Below, in pieces: positions 31,550-40,020 of a DNA stretch of 64,000 nt. Within the stretch, counting starts at the first letter, position 1; the number at the start of each line of letters is the position of its first letter. Source of the DNA: an uncultured Oscillospiraceae bacterium (GTDB lineage Bacteria > Bacillota > Clostridia > Oscillospirales > Oscillospiraceae); contig CAJUFJ010000007.1 in assembly GCA_910585815.1 (NCBI GenBank), positions 11,193 to 75,192 on the forward strand, in the 5' to 3' direction. The position numbers and the translations under genes are program-made. The notes beneath the pieces are model-generated. The model was not told the DNA's origin. It saw only the letters and a list, made by a program, of their open reading frames with translations, and made no database searches.

Positions 31550-33129
31550 TCCTCCACCTCCTCGTTCTCCCCGATCCGGCTGTCCCGGGCGATACCGGCG
31601 GGCTTGTCCTCATATTTGCCGGTCAGGTCCAGCGCGCCGGTCATCATCAGGCCCAGCTCCTCCTTGGAGGTCTTGTGGGCGTGGACCACCCCCATCACCT
31701 TCCCGTGGCACAGCACCATAATCTTGTCGCACAGGTCCATCATCACGTCCAGGTCCTCCCCCACAAAGAGGATGCCCACCCCGTCCTTCTTCTGGGTGTT
31801 CAGAATGTCGTAGATGGCATAGGACGAGTTGATATCCAGCCCCCGGACGGGGTAGGCGGTGACAATCACGTTGGGCCCGGCCTTGATCTCCCGGCCCAGC
31901 AGCACCTTCTGCACGTTGCCGCCGGACAGCCGGCGCACCGGCGTCTCGGTGGAGGGGGTGACAATCTCCAGGTCGGCCACCACCTGCCTGGCCTCCGCCC
32001 GGCCGGTCTTCCGGTCCACAAAGGGGCCCTTGGCCTGGTCATATTTTTTGAGCAGCATGTTGTCCGTAATGGACATGGAGGGGGCCAGACCCATGCCCAG
32101 CCGGTCCTCGGGGATAAAGGACATGGAGATGCCCTTTTCCAGAATGGCCTTGGGGGGCAGGCCCACAATGTTGTCCCCCTTGTGGATCATCTGGCCGCTC
32201 TCGATGGGCCGCAGGCCGGCGATGGCCTCGCACAGCTCCTTCTGGCCGCAGCCGGCGATGCCGGCCACCCCCAGAATTTCGCCCCCCCGGATGTAGAAGT
32301 TCACCCGGTCGATGGCGGTGGCGCCCTCGTCGTTTTTGATGGTCAGGTCCCGAATTTCCAGGAGGGGCCGGGTCTTCTCCACCACCGGCCGGTCAATGTT
32401 CAGCTCCACCTTCCGGCCCACCATATACTCGGTGAGGGCCTGTTCGCTGGTGGCGGCGGTGTCCACGGTGGTAATGTACTCCCCCTTGCGCAGGATGGCC
32501 ACCCGGTCGGATATCTCCATCACCTCGTTGAGCTTGTGGGTGATGATGATAATGGCGTGGCCCGAGGCCCGCATCCGCCGCAGCACGTCAAAGAGCCTGG
32601 CCGTCTCCTGCACGGTGAGCACGGCGGTGGGCTCGTCCAAAATGATGATCCGGGCCCCGTAATACAGCACCTTGACAATCTCCAAAGTCTGCTTTTCGGA
32701 GACGGCCATGTTGTACACCTTTTTCCGGGGGTCGATGTCAAAGCCAAACTGCCTGGCCATCTCCCCAATCACGCCGTACCGGTCTTTTTTCAGGATGCCC
32801 CCCGACTTCTCGTCCCCCAGCCAGATGTTGTCGGCGGCGGAGAACACATCCACCAGCTTGAAGTGCTGGTGAACCATGCCGATGCCCAGCTTTTTGGCGT
32901 CCTCCGGGGAGTTGATGGCCACCTCCCGGCCGTCCACAAAAATGGAGCCGCTGTCCGGCTTGTAGATGCCCGACAGCATGTTCATCAGGGTGGTCTTGCC
33001 CGAGCCGTTCTCCCCCAGCAGGGCAAGAATTTCCCCGGGCTTCACGTTCAGGTTGACATTTTTGTTGGCGGCCACGCTGCCAAAGCTCTTGCAGATGCCC
33101 CGCATCTCAATGGCGTATTGCTGCTCCAT
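31546..33129 (-). CDS. nupO: Nucleoside ABC importer ATPase with two ABC domains, NupO/YufO type
   Basis: A 527-residue protein with two ABC modules. The first has Walker A GENGSGKTT, Walker B IIILDEPTAVLT and an AVSEKQTLE signature. The second has a degenerate Walker A (GIAGCGQKE), signature RLSGGNVQK and TAYPVRGLD in place of the Walker B catalytic glutamate. This asymmetry is normal for NupO/RbsA-type ATPases. A family 1 repeat separates it from the BmpA lipoprotein gene upstream. Confidence 0.94.
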   Translation of the reverse strand: MEQQYAIEMRGICKSFGSVAANKNVNLNVKPGEILALLGENGSGKTTLMNMLSGIYKPDSGSIFVDGREVAINSPEDAKKLGIGMVHQHFKLVDVFSAADNIWLGDEKSGGILKKDRYGVIGEMARQFGFDIDPRKKVYNMAVSEKQTLEIVKVLYYGARIIILDEPTAVLTVQETARLFDVLRRMRASGHAIIIITHKLNEVMEISDRVAILRKGEYITTVDTAATSEQALTEYMVGRKVELNIDRPVVEKTRPLLEIRDLTIKNDEGATAIDRVNFYIRGGEILGVAGIAGCGQKELCEAIAGLRPIESGQMIHKGDNIVGLPPKAILEKGISMSFIPEDRLGMGLAPSMSITDNMLLKKYDQAKGPFVDRKTGRAEARQVVADLEIVTPSTETPVRRLSGGNVQKVLLGREIKAGPNVIVTAYPVRGLDINSSYAIYDILNTQKKDGVGILFVGEDLDVMMDLCDKIMVLCHGKVMGVVHAHKTSKEELGLMMTGALDLTGKYEDKPAGIARDSRIGENEEVEE

Positions 33130-33177
33130 AGTCCTCTCCTCTCCCGTCCCCCGTCTTTCGTCCCGTCCGCAGACGGC

Positions 33178-33363
33178 AAAGGCCCCTTTGGAAAGGGGCT
33201 GTCAGCCGAAGGCTGACTGAGGATTGCGTTTTGCGAAGCAAAACATACGAAGTAAACAAAGTTTTGCAAACCTTGTTTATTTCATACATTTCGCCTGCGG
33301 CGAAATACAATCCTCCGCCCCAGTTTGCGAACTGGGGCACCTCCTTTCTAAAGGAGGCTTTTT
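33178..33363 (-). repeat. Long hairpin repeat, family 1, copy C (reverse orientation)
   Basis: Reverse-complement orientation to copies A, B and D. It begins CCCCTTTGGAAAGGGG, has a GAGGATTG...CAATCCTC core and ends with CCTCCTTTCTAAAGGAGG. It occupies most of the 332 bases between the BmpA gene and its ATPase, so it would be transcribed within the importer operon. Confidence 0.8.
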
Positions 33364-33461
33364 GCGCTTCTCTGGTCCTTTTAACCCTTTTAACACACGC
33401 GGGCCGGCCGGAGATTCCGGCCGGCCCGGTTCGGGTCTGCGTTTGAAGCGGTGGGAGGGGC

Positions 33462-34736
33462 TCAGCCCTCGATGACGCCCGCCACGTTGTAATTCATGCT
33501 GCCCTTGATAACCCCGTCGTCCACGGAGGGGCCGCCGGCAGGGACAATCTCGTTGCCCTGGTTGTCCATCAGGGGGGCGTCGGTCTTGACGATCTCCACC
33601 TTGCCGTCCTCGCTGATGTTATAGCTCAGCTTCACGCCGGAGAACACGTCCCACTCGCCGGAGATAATCAGCTCCCGCACAGCGTCCATCACGGCCTTGG
33701 TGTTGGGGGCGGCCACGGACTCGTTCAGGGGAGAGGCGTCCACAAAGCCCTCGGCCAGGCCGGCGTAGTAGGCGTTGCCGCCCATGTTCTCCACGAACTT
33801 GGAGGCGTCGCCGTTGCAGTCCATGGCGGCCTTGATAGCGGTCTCATAGTACACATTCCAGTGCCAGATGGCGGCAGTGAGGTGGGCGGTGGGGGCCTGC
33901 TCGGTCATGTCGGAGTTGTAGCCGCAGCCAAACACGTTGTTCTGAGCGGCCACCAGCTGGGGCTGGGCGGAATCGCAGTGCTGGGAGATGACGCAGCAGT
34001 TGTAGGCGTCAATGAGGGCCTGGGCGGCCTGCTTCTCCAGGGCCTCGTCGCCCCAGGCATTGATCACGTTCACATGGACCACCGCGTCGGGGTTGGCGGA
34101 CTGGGCGCCCAGAGCGAAGGCGTTGATGCCGGAGCAGGTCTCGGCGTAGTCCAGATTGAAGGCGGCCACATAGCCGATGTTGTTGTTGCCCTCCTCCAGG
34201 GACTTCATGCCGGCGGCGATGCCGGCCAGGTAGCGGGCCTGATAGATGCGGCCGAAGTAGTTATTGAAGTTGGTGTCGTTGGCCATATAGCCGGTGCCGT
34301 GGGAGAAGATCACGTCCGCATATTCCTCGGCCTTGTCATTCATGGGCTGGATATAGCCGAAGGAGATGCCGAAGACGATGTCCGCCCCCTGGTTGACCAC
34401 GGTGTCGATGGCGGCCTCCACGGCAGTGTCGTCGTTATCGGGCACGTTGTCCACCACGATCAGGCTGGCGGGGTCCAGGCCCAGGTTCTTCATGGCGGTG
34501 GTGATGCCGTTGTGGTGCTGGAAGGTGTAGCCGGCGGTGTCGTTCTGGCTGGTGATATACACCGCGCCCACCTTAAAATCGGAGTCGCCGCCCACGGGGG
34601 TGGAGACGTCGGTGCCGGGCTTGCTGGCGGAACCGGGGTTGCCGGTGGAGCTGCTGGCCCCGTCTTTGCCGCCGCCGCAGGCGACCAGGGACAGGCTCAT
34701 GGCCGCAGCCAGAGCCAGTGCAAGAAATTTCTTCAT
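33462..34736 (-). CDS. bmpA: BmpA-family nucleoside-binding lipoprotein
   Basis: A 424-residue lipoprotein that captures nucleosides for the importer encoded downstream. The signal peptide ends at lipobox LVACG, with Cys20 to be lipidated, then a Gly/Ser/Thr linker. The body has KVGAVYITSQNDTAGYTFQHHNGI, DIVFGISFGYIQPMNDKAEEY, NYFGRIYQARYLAGIAAG and NVINAWGDE, the BMP-family pattern. The ATG follows AGGAGGAAGA. It is first in the bmpA-nupO-nupP-nupQ order, as in Bacillus yufN-O-P-Q, but with a long repeat after it. Confidence 0.93.
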   Translation of the reverse strand: MKKFLALALAAAMSLSLVACGGGKDGASSSTGNPGSASKPGTDVSTPVGGDSDFKVGAVYITSQNDTAGYTFQHHNGITTAMKNLGLDPASLIVVDNVPDNDDTAVEAAIDTVVNQGADIVFGISFGYIQPMNDKAEEYADVIFSHGTGYMANDTNFNNYFGRIYQARYLAGIAAGMKSLEEGNNNIGYVAAFNLDYAETCSGINAFALGAQSANPDAVVHVNVINAWGDEALEKQAAQALIDAYNCCVISQHCDSAQPQLVAAQNNVFGCGYNSDMTEQAPTAHLTAAIWHWNVYYETAIKAAMDCNGDASKFVENMGGNAYYAGLAEGFVDASPLNESVAAPNTKAVMDAVRELIISGEWDVFSGVKLSYNISEDGKVEIVKTDAPLMDNQGNEIVPAGGPSVDDGVIKGSMNYNVAGVIEG

Positions 34737-34788
34737 TCTTCTTCCTCCTGTTTTCGTTTTTTCGTTCGTTTCATGGATACCTTATATA

Positions 34789-34814
34789 TTAAAACCGGAA
34801 GGGCCCGGTTTTAA
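34789..34814 (-). terminator. Hairpin after xpt
   Basis: TTAAAACCGG, 6 bases, CCGGTTTTAA overlapping the xpt stop codon. It probably separates xpt from the importer operon. Confidence 0.6.
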
Positions 34815-35386
34815 TCCACAAATTCCACGCCATTTTCCTCGCTCATGGACTTCACTCGGGCCAGGGCCTCCACCCGGATGCCTTTGGCCCGCAGGCGGTC
34901 GCCGCCGGGCTGGAAGGCCTTCTCAATGGCCACCCCCGCCCCGGCCAGCCGGGCCCCGGCCTGATTCACCAGGTCGATCAGCCCCTCCAGCGCCGCGCCG
35001 TTGGCCAGGAAGTCGTCGATAATGAGGACGTTGTCCTCCGACCCCAGAAATTTTTTGGAGACAATCACGTCGTAGACCCGCCCGTGGGTGAAGGACTCCA
35101 CCCGGGTGGAATACACCTCACCGGCGATATTTTTAGTCTGGCTCTTTTTGGCAAAGACCACCGGACAATGAAAGGACTGCGCCGTGACACAAGCGATTCC
35201 GATGCCCGAGGCCTCGATGGTCAGTATCTTGTTCACGCCGCAGTCTGCGAACCGGCGCAGGAACTCCCTGCCCATCGCCTCAAACAGGGCCACGTCCATC
35301 TGGTGGTTGAGAAAGCTGTCCACCTTCAGCACGTCGGTCCCCTTCACCGTGCCATCCCTTCGGATGCGCTCCTTCAGCAGTTCCAT
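34811..35386 (-). CDS. xpt: Xanthine phosphoribosyltransferase
   Basis: A 191-residue enzyme that salvages xanthine to XMP using PRPP. DVLKVDSFLNHQMDV near the N-terminus, EASGIGIACVTA and the PRPP loop VLIIDDFLANGAAL are as in Bacillus Xpt. The ATG at 35386 fits the usual start of the family and AAGGCGG upstream; a GTG at 35395 is possible. It lies upstream of the nucleoside importer on the same strand. Its leader has a strong hairpin but no purine riboswitch could be recognised. Confidence 0.95.
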   Translation of the reverse strand: MELLKERIRRDGTVKGTDVLKVDSFLNHQMDVALFEAMGREFLRRFADCGVNKILTIEASGIGIACVTAQSFHCPVVFAKKSQTKNIAGEVYSTRVESFTHGRVYDVIVSKKFLGSEDNVLIIDDFLANGAALEGLIDLVNQAGARLAGAGVAIEKAFQPGGDRLRAKGIRVEALARVKSMSEENGVEFVD

Positions 35387-35410
35387 GCCGTCCACCGCCT
35401 TTTGAAAAAT

Positions 35411-35439
35411 GACGGTGGCCCGATCCTCCGGGCCACGTC
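35411..35439 (-). promoter_or_regulatory. Hairpin in the xpt leader (attenuator candidate)
   Basis: GACGTGGCCCG, 6 bases, CGGGCCACCGTC, then ATTTTTC on the minus strand, between the promoter at 35467 and the xpt start. It has terminator form, so xpt may be controlled by attenuation. Confidence 0.55.
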
Positions 35440-35466
35440 TGTTTTTGGGAAAATTACCACGGCTAC

Positions 35467-35495
35467 ATTGTACAGGAAATTCTCCCTTTTTTCAA
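35467..35495 (-). promoter_or_regulatory. Sigma-A-type promoter for xpt
   Basis: Minus strand TTGAAA (35490-35495) and TACAAT (35467-35472), 17-base spacer. Confidence 0.75.
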
Positions 35496-35571
35496 TCCCC
35501 TTTTTCGGTTTTTTTCACTCATTCCCCCGGATTCCCTCGAAAGGGCGCGGCCTCCCCCGCCGTCCGGCGGC

Positions 35572-35595
35572 CTTCCCCGGGAAATTTTCCCGGGG
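35572..35595. promoter_or_regulatory. Noc-binding-site-like palindrome upstream of noc
   Basis: CTTCCCCGGGAAAT (35572-35585) matches 12 of 14 bases of the Noc site ATTTCCCGGGAAAT. It is part of a perfect 21-base palindrome CCCCGGGAAA-T-TTTCCCGGGG, about 100 bases before noc. Confidence 0.6.
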
Positions 35596-35690
35596 CGACA
35601 GGCTTCGACGGTGTATTTTCCAATTTATGGTAAACTTAGGATAAATCCGGACGGGCCCGCCGTCCCATACAAATGAAAGGTGGTATATCT

Positions 35691-36500
35691 ATGTGGCCGC
35701 TGACCAAAAAGGGGCTCTTTGAGACCGGCCGGGTGCTCTTTCTCCCCGTGGACGCCATCCAGCCCAATCCCTACCAGCCCCGCCGCACCTTCACCCAGCC
35801 CGAGCTGGAGGAGCTGGCCGCCTCCATCCGGGAGCTGGGGGTGCTTCAACCCCTCACCGTCCGCCGCCGGGAGGGCCGGTGGGAGCTGGTGGCCGGGGAG
35901 CGCCGCCTGCGTGCTGCCCGGCTGGCCGGGCTGGAGAGCGTCCCCTGCCTGTCCATCCAGACAGACAGCCAGTCCTCCTCCCTGCTGGCCCTGGTGGAGA
36001 ACCTCCAGCGCCGGGACCTGGATTTCTGGGAGGAGGCCCTGGCCATCCGCCGGCTGATCGACGCCTACCACATCTCCCAGGAGGAGGTGGCCCGCCGCAT
36101 CGGCAAGAGCCAGTCGGCCATAGCCAACAAGCTGCGGCTGCTGAAGCTGCCCGAGGAGGTGCTGTCCGTCCTCCGGGACGGCCGGGCCACCGAGCGCCAC
36201 GCCCGGGCCCTCCTCCGCCTCCCCGACCCGGACCGCCAGCTGGAGGCCGCCCGGCAGATCACGTCGGACCGCCTCACTGTGGCCCAGACCGAAGCGCTGG
36301 TGGACAGCATCCTCCTGGCCGCCGCCCCGCCCCCCCGCCGGCAGCCCACCTTTATTATAAAGGATGTGCGGCTGTTTCTGAACACCATCACCCGCAGCCT
36401 GGACATCATGCGCTCCGCCGGGGTGGACGCTCAGTGCAAGCGCCAGGACAGCGAGGAGGAGATTCTGCTCACCATACATATCCCCCGCCGGGCGGGGTGA
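35691..36500 (+). CDS. noc: Nucleoid occlusion protein, ParB family
   Basis: A 269-residue ParB-fold CTPase that binds chromosomal Noc sites and blocks division over the nucleoid. LPVDAIQPNPYQPRRTF, LVAGERRLRAARLAGLESVP (CTP-binding), ALVENLQRRDLDFWEEA and the helix-turn-helix ISQEEVARRIGKSQSAIANKLRLLKLP follow the family order. The N-terminal MWPLTKKGLFETGRVLF could form the amphipathic membrane helix of Noc. The ATG at 35691 follows AAAGGTGG. A parS-like site sits one base past its stop and a Noc-site-like palindrome upstream, so autoregulation is likely. It is distinguished from Spo0J by the paired Soj/ParB genes further on. Confidence 0.85.
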   Translation: MWPLTKKGLFETGRVLFLPVDAIQPNPYQPRRTFTQPELEELAASIRELGVLQPLTVRRREGRWELVAGERRLRAARLAGLESVPCLSIQTDSQSSSLLALVENLQRRDLDFWEEALAIRRLIDAYHISQEEVARRIGKSQSAIANKLRLLKLPEEVLSVLRDGRATERHARALLRLPDPDRQLEAARQITSDRLTVAQTEALVDSILLAAAPPPRRQPTFIIKDVRLFLNTITRSLDIMRSAGVDAQCKRQDSEEEILLTIHIPRRAG

Positions 36501-36516
36501 TGTTTCACGTGGAACA
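36501..36516. promoter_or_regulatory. parS site
   Basis: TGTTTCACGTGGAACA, the reverse complement of TGTTCCACGTGAAACA, an exact match to the Bacillus parS consensus, immediately after the noc stop. Confidence 0.9.
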
Positions 36517-36519
36517 TTG

Positions 36520-37365
36520 CTACAGGTCCCGGTAACTTCCATAGCCCAGCTCCCGAAAGCGCCCGACCAGCATCTGGATGGGCTTCTTCTCCTCTCCCCA
36601 GATGGAGACGGCAGCCGTGTCAAACATGTCGTTGGGGTCGAACTCTCGGGAGAGGATACAACAGGTATTCTCCCTCAGCCAGATGTGGTCCAGCTCGGTG
36701 CTGAACCAGGCCCGCTCATAGCCCAGCTGCTCCAGCGGCCCTGACAGCTTCTTGATCTGGCGCTGAAAGCCGATGTCCCAGAGCTCCTCCTCGCTGAGGC
36801 CCTCGACCGGGTGGATCCTGCAATATTCCTCCGCCTCCGGACAGGGCCCATAGGGCGGGTTGTGCATATGAAAGGCCAGGTCCATCGTCTGGTGGAAGGG
36901 GAATTGATCCACCCCGCAGGCCAGAAAGGCCTGGTTGCACAGCAACTGCCCCAGGCTGTCCGCCGCCTTTACCTGTCCGCCGGAATACTCCCGGCTCCAG
37001 ACCAGGTAGGGCGTCCCCTCCTTTGGGAAGCAGTAGGCCAGCTTGTCCCCCTCGTCCAGCAGGTTGTAGCTGCCAATGGTCAGACAGGTTTCCTCGTCTC
37101 CGCTCAGGTACAGCCTGCCGCCGTGGTAGAGAAACGCCCGATGGTGCAGGTCCAAGCCTCGGGCACCCATGTGGGCTAGGAAGGTCAGATACTCCTCCGG
37201 GAGCCGGGGGATATCTGGCGCAAACTCCACCGCCGTCTCCTCTACCTCCGCGGGGGTGTAAGGGGCAAGGTCGTAGTACTGACGCCAGTTGGGATAGGCT
37301 TCGTCCATGAAGCGGACAAAGGATGGATACCAGTCCTGTCCTTCATAGGCTCTTGGTAAAATCAT
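36520..37365 (-). CDS. Hypothetical protein, SUKH-like, 281 aa
   Basis: A 281-residue soluble protein. LPEEYLTFLAHMGARG and the later YLVWSREYSGGQVKAADSLGQLLCNQAFLA resemble the Smi1/KNR4 (SUKH) fold that is common in immunity proteins, and Cys and Trp residues are frequent. The ATG follows GGGGAG. It is the only minus-strand gene between noc and soj and may be a late insertion into the conserved noc-soj-spo0J run. The SUKH assignment is tentative. Confidence 0.55.
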   Translation of the reverse strand: MILPRAYEGQDWYPSFVRFMDEAYPNWRQYYDLAPYTPAEVEETAVEFAPDIPRLPEEYLTFLAHMGARGLDLHHRAFLYHGGRLYLSGDEETCLTIGSYNLLDEGDKLAYCFPKEGTPYLVWSREYSGGQVKAADSLGQLLCNQAFLACGVDQFPFHQTMDLAFHMHNPPYGPCPEAEEYCRIHPVEGLSEEELWDIGFQRQIKKLSGPLEQLGYERAWFSTELDHIWLRENTCCILSREFDPNDMFDTAAVSIWGEEKKPIQMLVGRFRELGYGSYRDL

Positions 37366-37424
37366 ATTTCTCCCCTCGCTTTCTTAATGTAAAATAATAT
37401 ATTCTCCCTAGTGAGCTGTCAATA

Positions 37425-37440
37425 TGTTTCACGTGGAACA
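37425..37440. promoter_or_regulatory. parS site
   Basis: TGTTTCACGTGGAACA, identical to the site at 36501 and an exact consensus match, 196 bases before soj. Confidence 0.9.
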
Positions 37441-37494
37441 TTCCGCAAGCAGCGGACGCGGCTAAAAGTCCGGCCCCGCAGCCTCCCCTTCCCC

Positions 37495-37519
37495 AAGGCT
37501 TCCCTGTTCGGGAAGCCTT
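37495..37519 (+). terminator. Intrinsic terminator upstream of soj
   Basis: AAGGCTTCCC, loop TGTTC, GGGAAGCCTT then TTTTTATTTTTC. It ends some transcript entering from the left, before the soj promoter. Confidence 0.85.
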
Positions 37520-37542
37520 TTTTATTTTTCTGCACAAAACAG

Positions 37543-37571
37543 TTGAAATCCCCGCCGCCGGTTGCTATAAT
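37543..37571 (+). promoter_or_regulatory. Sigma-A-type promoter for soj-spo0J
   Basis: TTGAAA (37543-37548) and TATAAT (37566-37571), 17-base spacer, 49 bases before the soj start. Confidence 0.8.
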
Positions 37572-37620
37572 GGAAAATTACATAACCGTCAATCATAATT
37601 TTCCCAAGGAGGCCCATCCA

Positions 37621-38376
37621 ATGGCTAAAATCATTGCCGTCGTCAACCAGAAGGGCGGCGTGGGCAAGACCACAACCACCGTCAACATAACCGCCGCCCT
37701 CCACGAGCTGGGCAAGCGGGTGTTGCTGTGCGACTTCGACCCCCAGGCCAACGCCACTTCGGGCATGGGGGTGGACAAAAACACCGCCTCCCCCAACGTC
37801 TATGACCTTCTCGTCAGCGACGCCGACCCCGCCCGGGCGGTGGTGTCCACCAAATACGGCGACGTGCTGCCCTCTAACAAGGCGCTGGCCGGCGCGGGCA
37901 TCGAGATGATCGGCATAGAACACCGGGAGATGCTTCTGAAAACCGCCCTGGCCGGCCTGAACGACCGCTACGACTTCATCTTTATCGACTGTCCCCCCTC
38001 CCTGGAGCTGCTCACCGTCAACGCCCTGTGCGCCGCCCACAGCCTGCTGGTGCCGGTGCAGTGCGAGTACTTCGCTCTGGAGGGGCTGAGCGACCTGCTG
38101 GCCACCGTCCGGCTGGTGAAGCGGAAGCTGAACCCCAACCTGGTGATGGAGGGCGTGCTGCTCACTATGTTCGACAGCCGGACCAACCTGTCCCTCCAGG
38201 TGGCAGAGGAGGTCAAGCGCCACTTCCCCGGCCAGGTGTACGCCACGGTGATCCCCCGGAACGTCCGCCTGTCCGAGGCCCCCAGCCACGGCAAGCCCAT
38301 CAACGCCTACGACCCCTATTCCCGGGGTGCCGAGGCCTACCAGCTGCTGGCGCAGGAGATGTGCGGGGCGGGCTGA
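37621..38376 (+). CDS. soj: ParA-type chromosome partition ATPase Soj
   Basis: A 251-residue ATPase that works with Spo0J on the origin and regulates DnaA. The deviant Walker A KGGVGKTTTT is at residues 11-20, the LLCDFDPQANATSG switch follows, and Walker B is FIFIDCPPSLELLT. It starts at ATG 37621 after CAAGGAGG; a longer in-frame start would take in the terminator and promoter and is rejected. spo0J follows 67 bases later with a small hairpin between. Confidence 0.95.
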   Translation: MAKIIAVVNQKGGVGKTTTTVNITAALHELGKRVLLCDFDPQANATSGMGVDKNTASPNVYDLLVSDADPARAVVSTKYGDVLPSNKALAGAGIEMIGIEHREMLLKTALAGLNDRYDFIFIDCPPSLELLTVNALCAAHSLLVPVQCEYFALEGLSDLLATVRLVKRKLNPNLVMEGVLLTMFDSRTNLSLQVAEEVKRHFPGQVYATVIPRNVRLSEAPSHGKPINAYDPYSRGAEAYQLLAQEMCGAG

Positions 38377-38443
38377 CCCGGACAGGTCCATAATGCAGGG
38401 CAAGGACCCTGCACCACGACATTCGCGGAATTGAGGTAGAGAT

Positions 38444-39343
38444 ATGGCAAAACGAAAGACAGAACTGGGCCTGGGCCGGGGGCTGAACGCCCTTCTGGGC
38501 GACCCGGAGCTCCCCGCCCAGGGGGAGGGCTCGGTGGCCCTGCCCATCTCCCAGGTGGAGCCGGGGCTGAACCAGCCCCGGAAGCGGTTTGAACAGGGGG
38601 CGCTGGACGACCTGGCGGAATCCATCCGGGTCCACGGCATCATCCAGCCCCTGACGGTGCGCCGCCTGGCCAGCGGCTACTACCAGATTATCGCCGGCGA
38701 GCGCCGCTGGCGGGCGGCCAAGGCCGCCGGGCTCCAGGAGGTCCCCGCCGTTATCATCGAGGCGGACGACCGGAAGGTGATGGAGCTGGGCCTCATCGAA
38801 AATCTTCAGCGGGAGGACCTGAACCCCGCCGAGGAGGCCCGGGGCTACCGCACCCTGATGGAGGAGTACGGCCTCACCCAGGAGCAGGTGGCCCAGCAGA
38901 TGGGCAAGTCCCGCCCCGCCATCACCAACACCCTGCGCCTGCTGGCCCTGCCTGACGAGGTAATGGCCCTCATGGAGGAGGGCGTCCTCTCCGCCGGCCA
39001 CGCCCGGGCCATCCTGGGGGCCCCCTCCCCCGCCCTCCAGAAGGAGGCCGCCGCCCGGGTGGTGAAGGAACAGCTCTCGGTCCGGCAGACCGAGGCCCTG
39101 GTCAGGGCTTTGCAAAAGGAGAAGAAGGAGAAGCCCAAGGAGGCTGGCCCCGACCTCTCCCTCTACCTGGGGGAGCTGGAAAAGGACCTGGCCGGCCGGC
39201 TGGGGCGAAAGGTGAAGATTGCCCACAAGGGGAAAAAAGGCCGCATCGAGCTGGAGTACTACAGCGAGCAGGACCTGGAGACCCTTCTGGAACTGCTCCG
39301 GCGGACCGACGGCGAGGGGGTGGACACCTATGGCTTCTTCTGA
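38444..39343 (+). CDS. spo0J: ParB-type chromosome partition protein Spo0J
   Basis: A 299-residue CTP-dependent clamp that loads at parS. RGLNALLGD near the start, NQPRKRFEQGALDDLAESI, the CTP-binding GERRWRAAKAAG, ENLQREDLNPAEEA, and the helix-turn-helix LTQEQVAQQMGKSRPAITNTLRLL are intact, and the C-terminal dimer region ends DGEGVDTYGFF. It binds the parS sites at 36501 and 37425 and perhaps 40077 and 63160. Its stop overlaps the start of the next gene. Confidence 0.95.
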   Translation: MAKRKTELGLGRGLNALLGDPELPAQGEGSVALPISQVEPGLNQPRKRFEQGALDDLAESIRVHGIIQPLTVRRLASGYYQIIAGERRWRAAKAAGLQEVPAVIIEADDRKVMELGLIENLQREDLNPAEEARGYRTLMEEYGLTQEQVAQQMGKSRPAITNTLRLLALPDEVMALMEEGVLSAGHARAILGAPSPALQKEAAARVVKEQLSVRQTEALVRALQKEKKEKPKEAGPDLSLYLGELEKDLAGRLGRKVKIAHKGKKGRIELEYYSEQDLETLLELLRRTDGEGVDTYGFF

Positions 39344-39953
39344 CCGGCGCAAGGGCCCCAGCGAGCCCTTCATTGAGGACGCCCACCGCTACCCGGAGGA
39401 CCCCCAGAAGAAGCGTCGCCCCCCCGCCCCCGAGGCGGACACCCGCCGCCACCGGGTACAGCAGCGCAGGAAGCGCAATTCCGTCTTCCGGTACATCGCC
39501 ATCCTGTTCGCCGCCGCCTTTGTGCTGCTCCTCTACACCTTTATGCTGGAGCGGCGGGAGAGCCAGCAGCAAATTGACGACCTGAAACAGTCGGCCTCCG
39601 CCTACCAGACCCTGCAGGGACTGATGTCCAGCAATGACCAGCTGAAAACCCAGGTCTCCGAGCTGGAAGCCCAGCTTCAGGAGCTCCAGGGCCAGCTGGC
39701 TGCCGCGAAGGAGGAACAGGAGCGGCTCCAGGCTCAGATTCAGAACGAGCAGAAGGCCACTGCGGCCATGCACTGGTTCTGGCAGATTAACGACGCGTCC
39801 GTGCGGGGGAAGACCAAGCTGTGCCGGGAGCTGATTACCGCTCTGGAGGAGGCCAAGCTCCAGAACTACCTGCCCAAGGAGAACATCACTGGCACCGACC
39901 GCTTTTCCCCCTACGACCGGTATATGGAGATTCGGGGAAAGGTCATCAAGTAG
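39330..39953 (+). CDS. Single-pass membrane coiled-coil protein
   Basis: A 207-residue protein: a basic N-terminal region (RRHRVQQRRKR), one membrane helix (YIAILFAAAFVLLLYTFML, about 52-70), then a coiled coil of about 80 residues (QVSELEAQLQELQGQLAAAKEEQ) outside the cytoplasm and a short globular end. The shape resembles FtsL/DivIC-type division proteins but no sequence signature was recognised. It overlaps spo0J by 14 bases, so it is co-translated with it; a role at the septum or nucleoid-membrane boundary is a guess. Confidence 0.72.
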   Translation: MASSDRRKGPSEPFIEDAHRYPEDPQKKRRPPAPEADTRRHRVQQRRKRNSVFRYIAILFAAAFVLLLYTFMLERRESQQQIDDLKQSASAYQTLQGLMSSNDQLKTQVSELEAQLQELQGQLAAAKEEQERLQAQIQNEQKATAAMHWFWQINDASVRGKTKLCRELITALEEAKLQNYLPKENITGTDRFSPYDRYMEIRGKVIK

Positions 39954-40020
39954 CCGCCGAAGGCGGCCCCAAATCGGAGCCCAGCGCAGCGGGTCCGATT
40001 TGGAGAGGAGGAGCAGCGAA

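Noticed and set aside
35396..35500. Purine riboswitch upstream of xpt
   Set aside because: Only one hairpin is visible; the three-helix junction and conserved loop bases of the purine aptamer were not found.
35595..35625. GGGGCGACAGGCTTCGACGG resembles the 5' end of tmRNA
   Set aside because: noc begins less than 100 bases later, there is no tag peptide or 3' TTCGA/CCA part, so a tmRNA does not fit.
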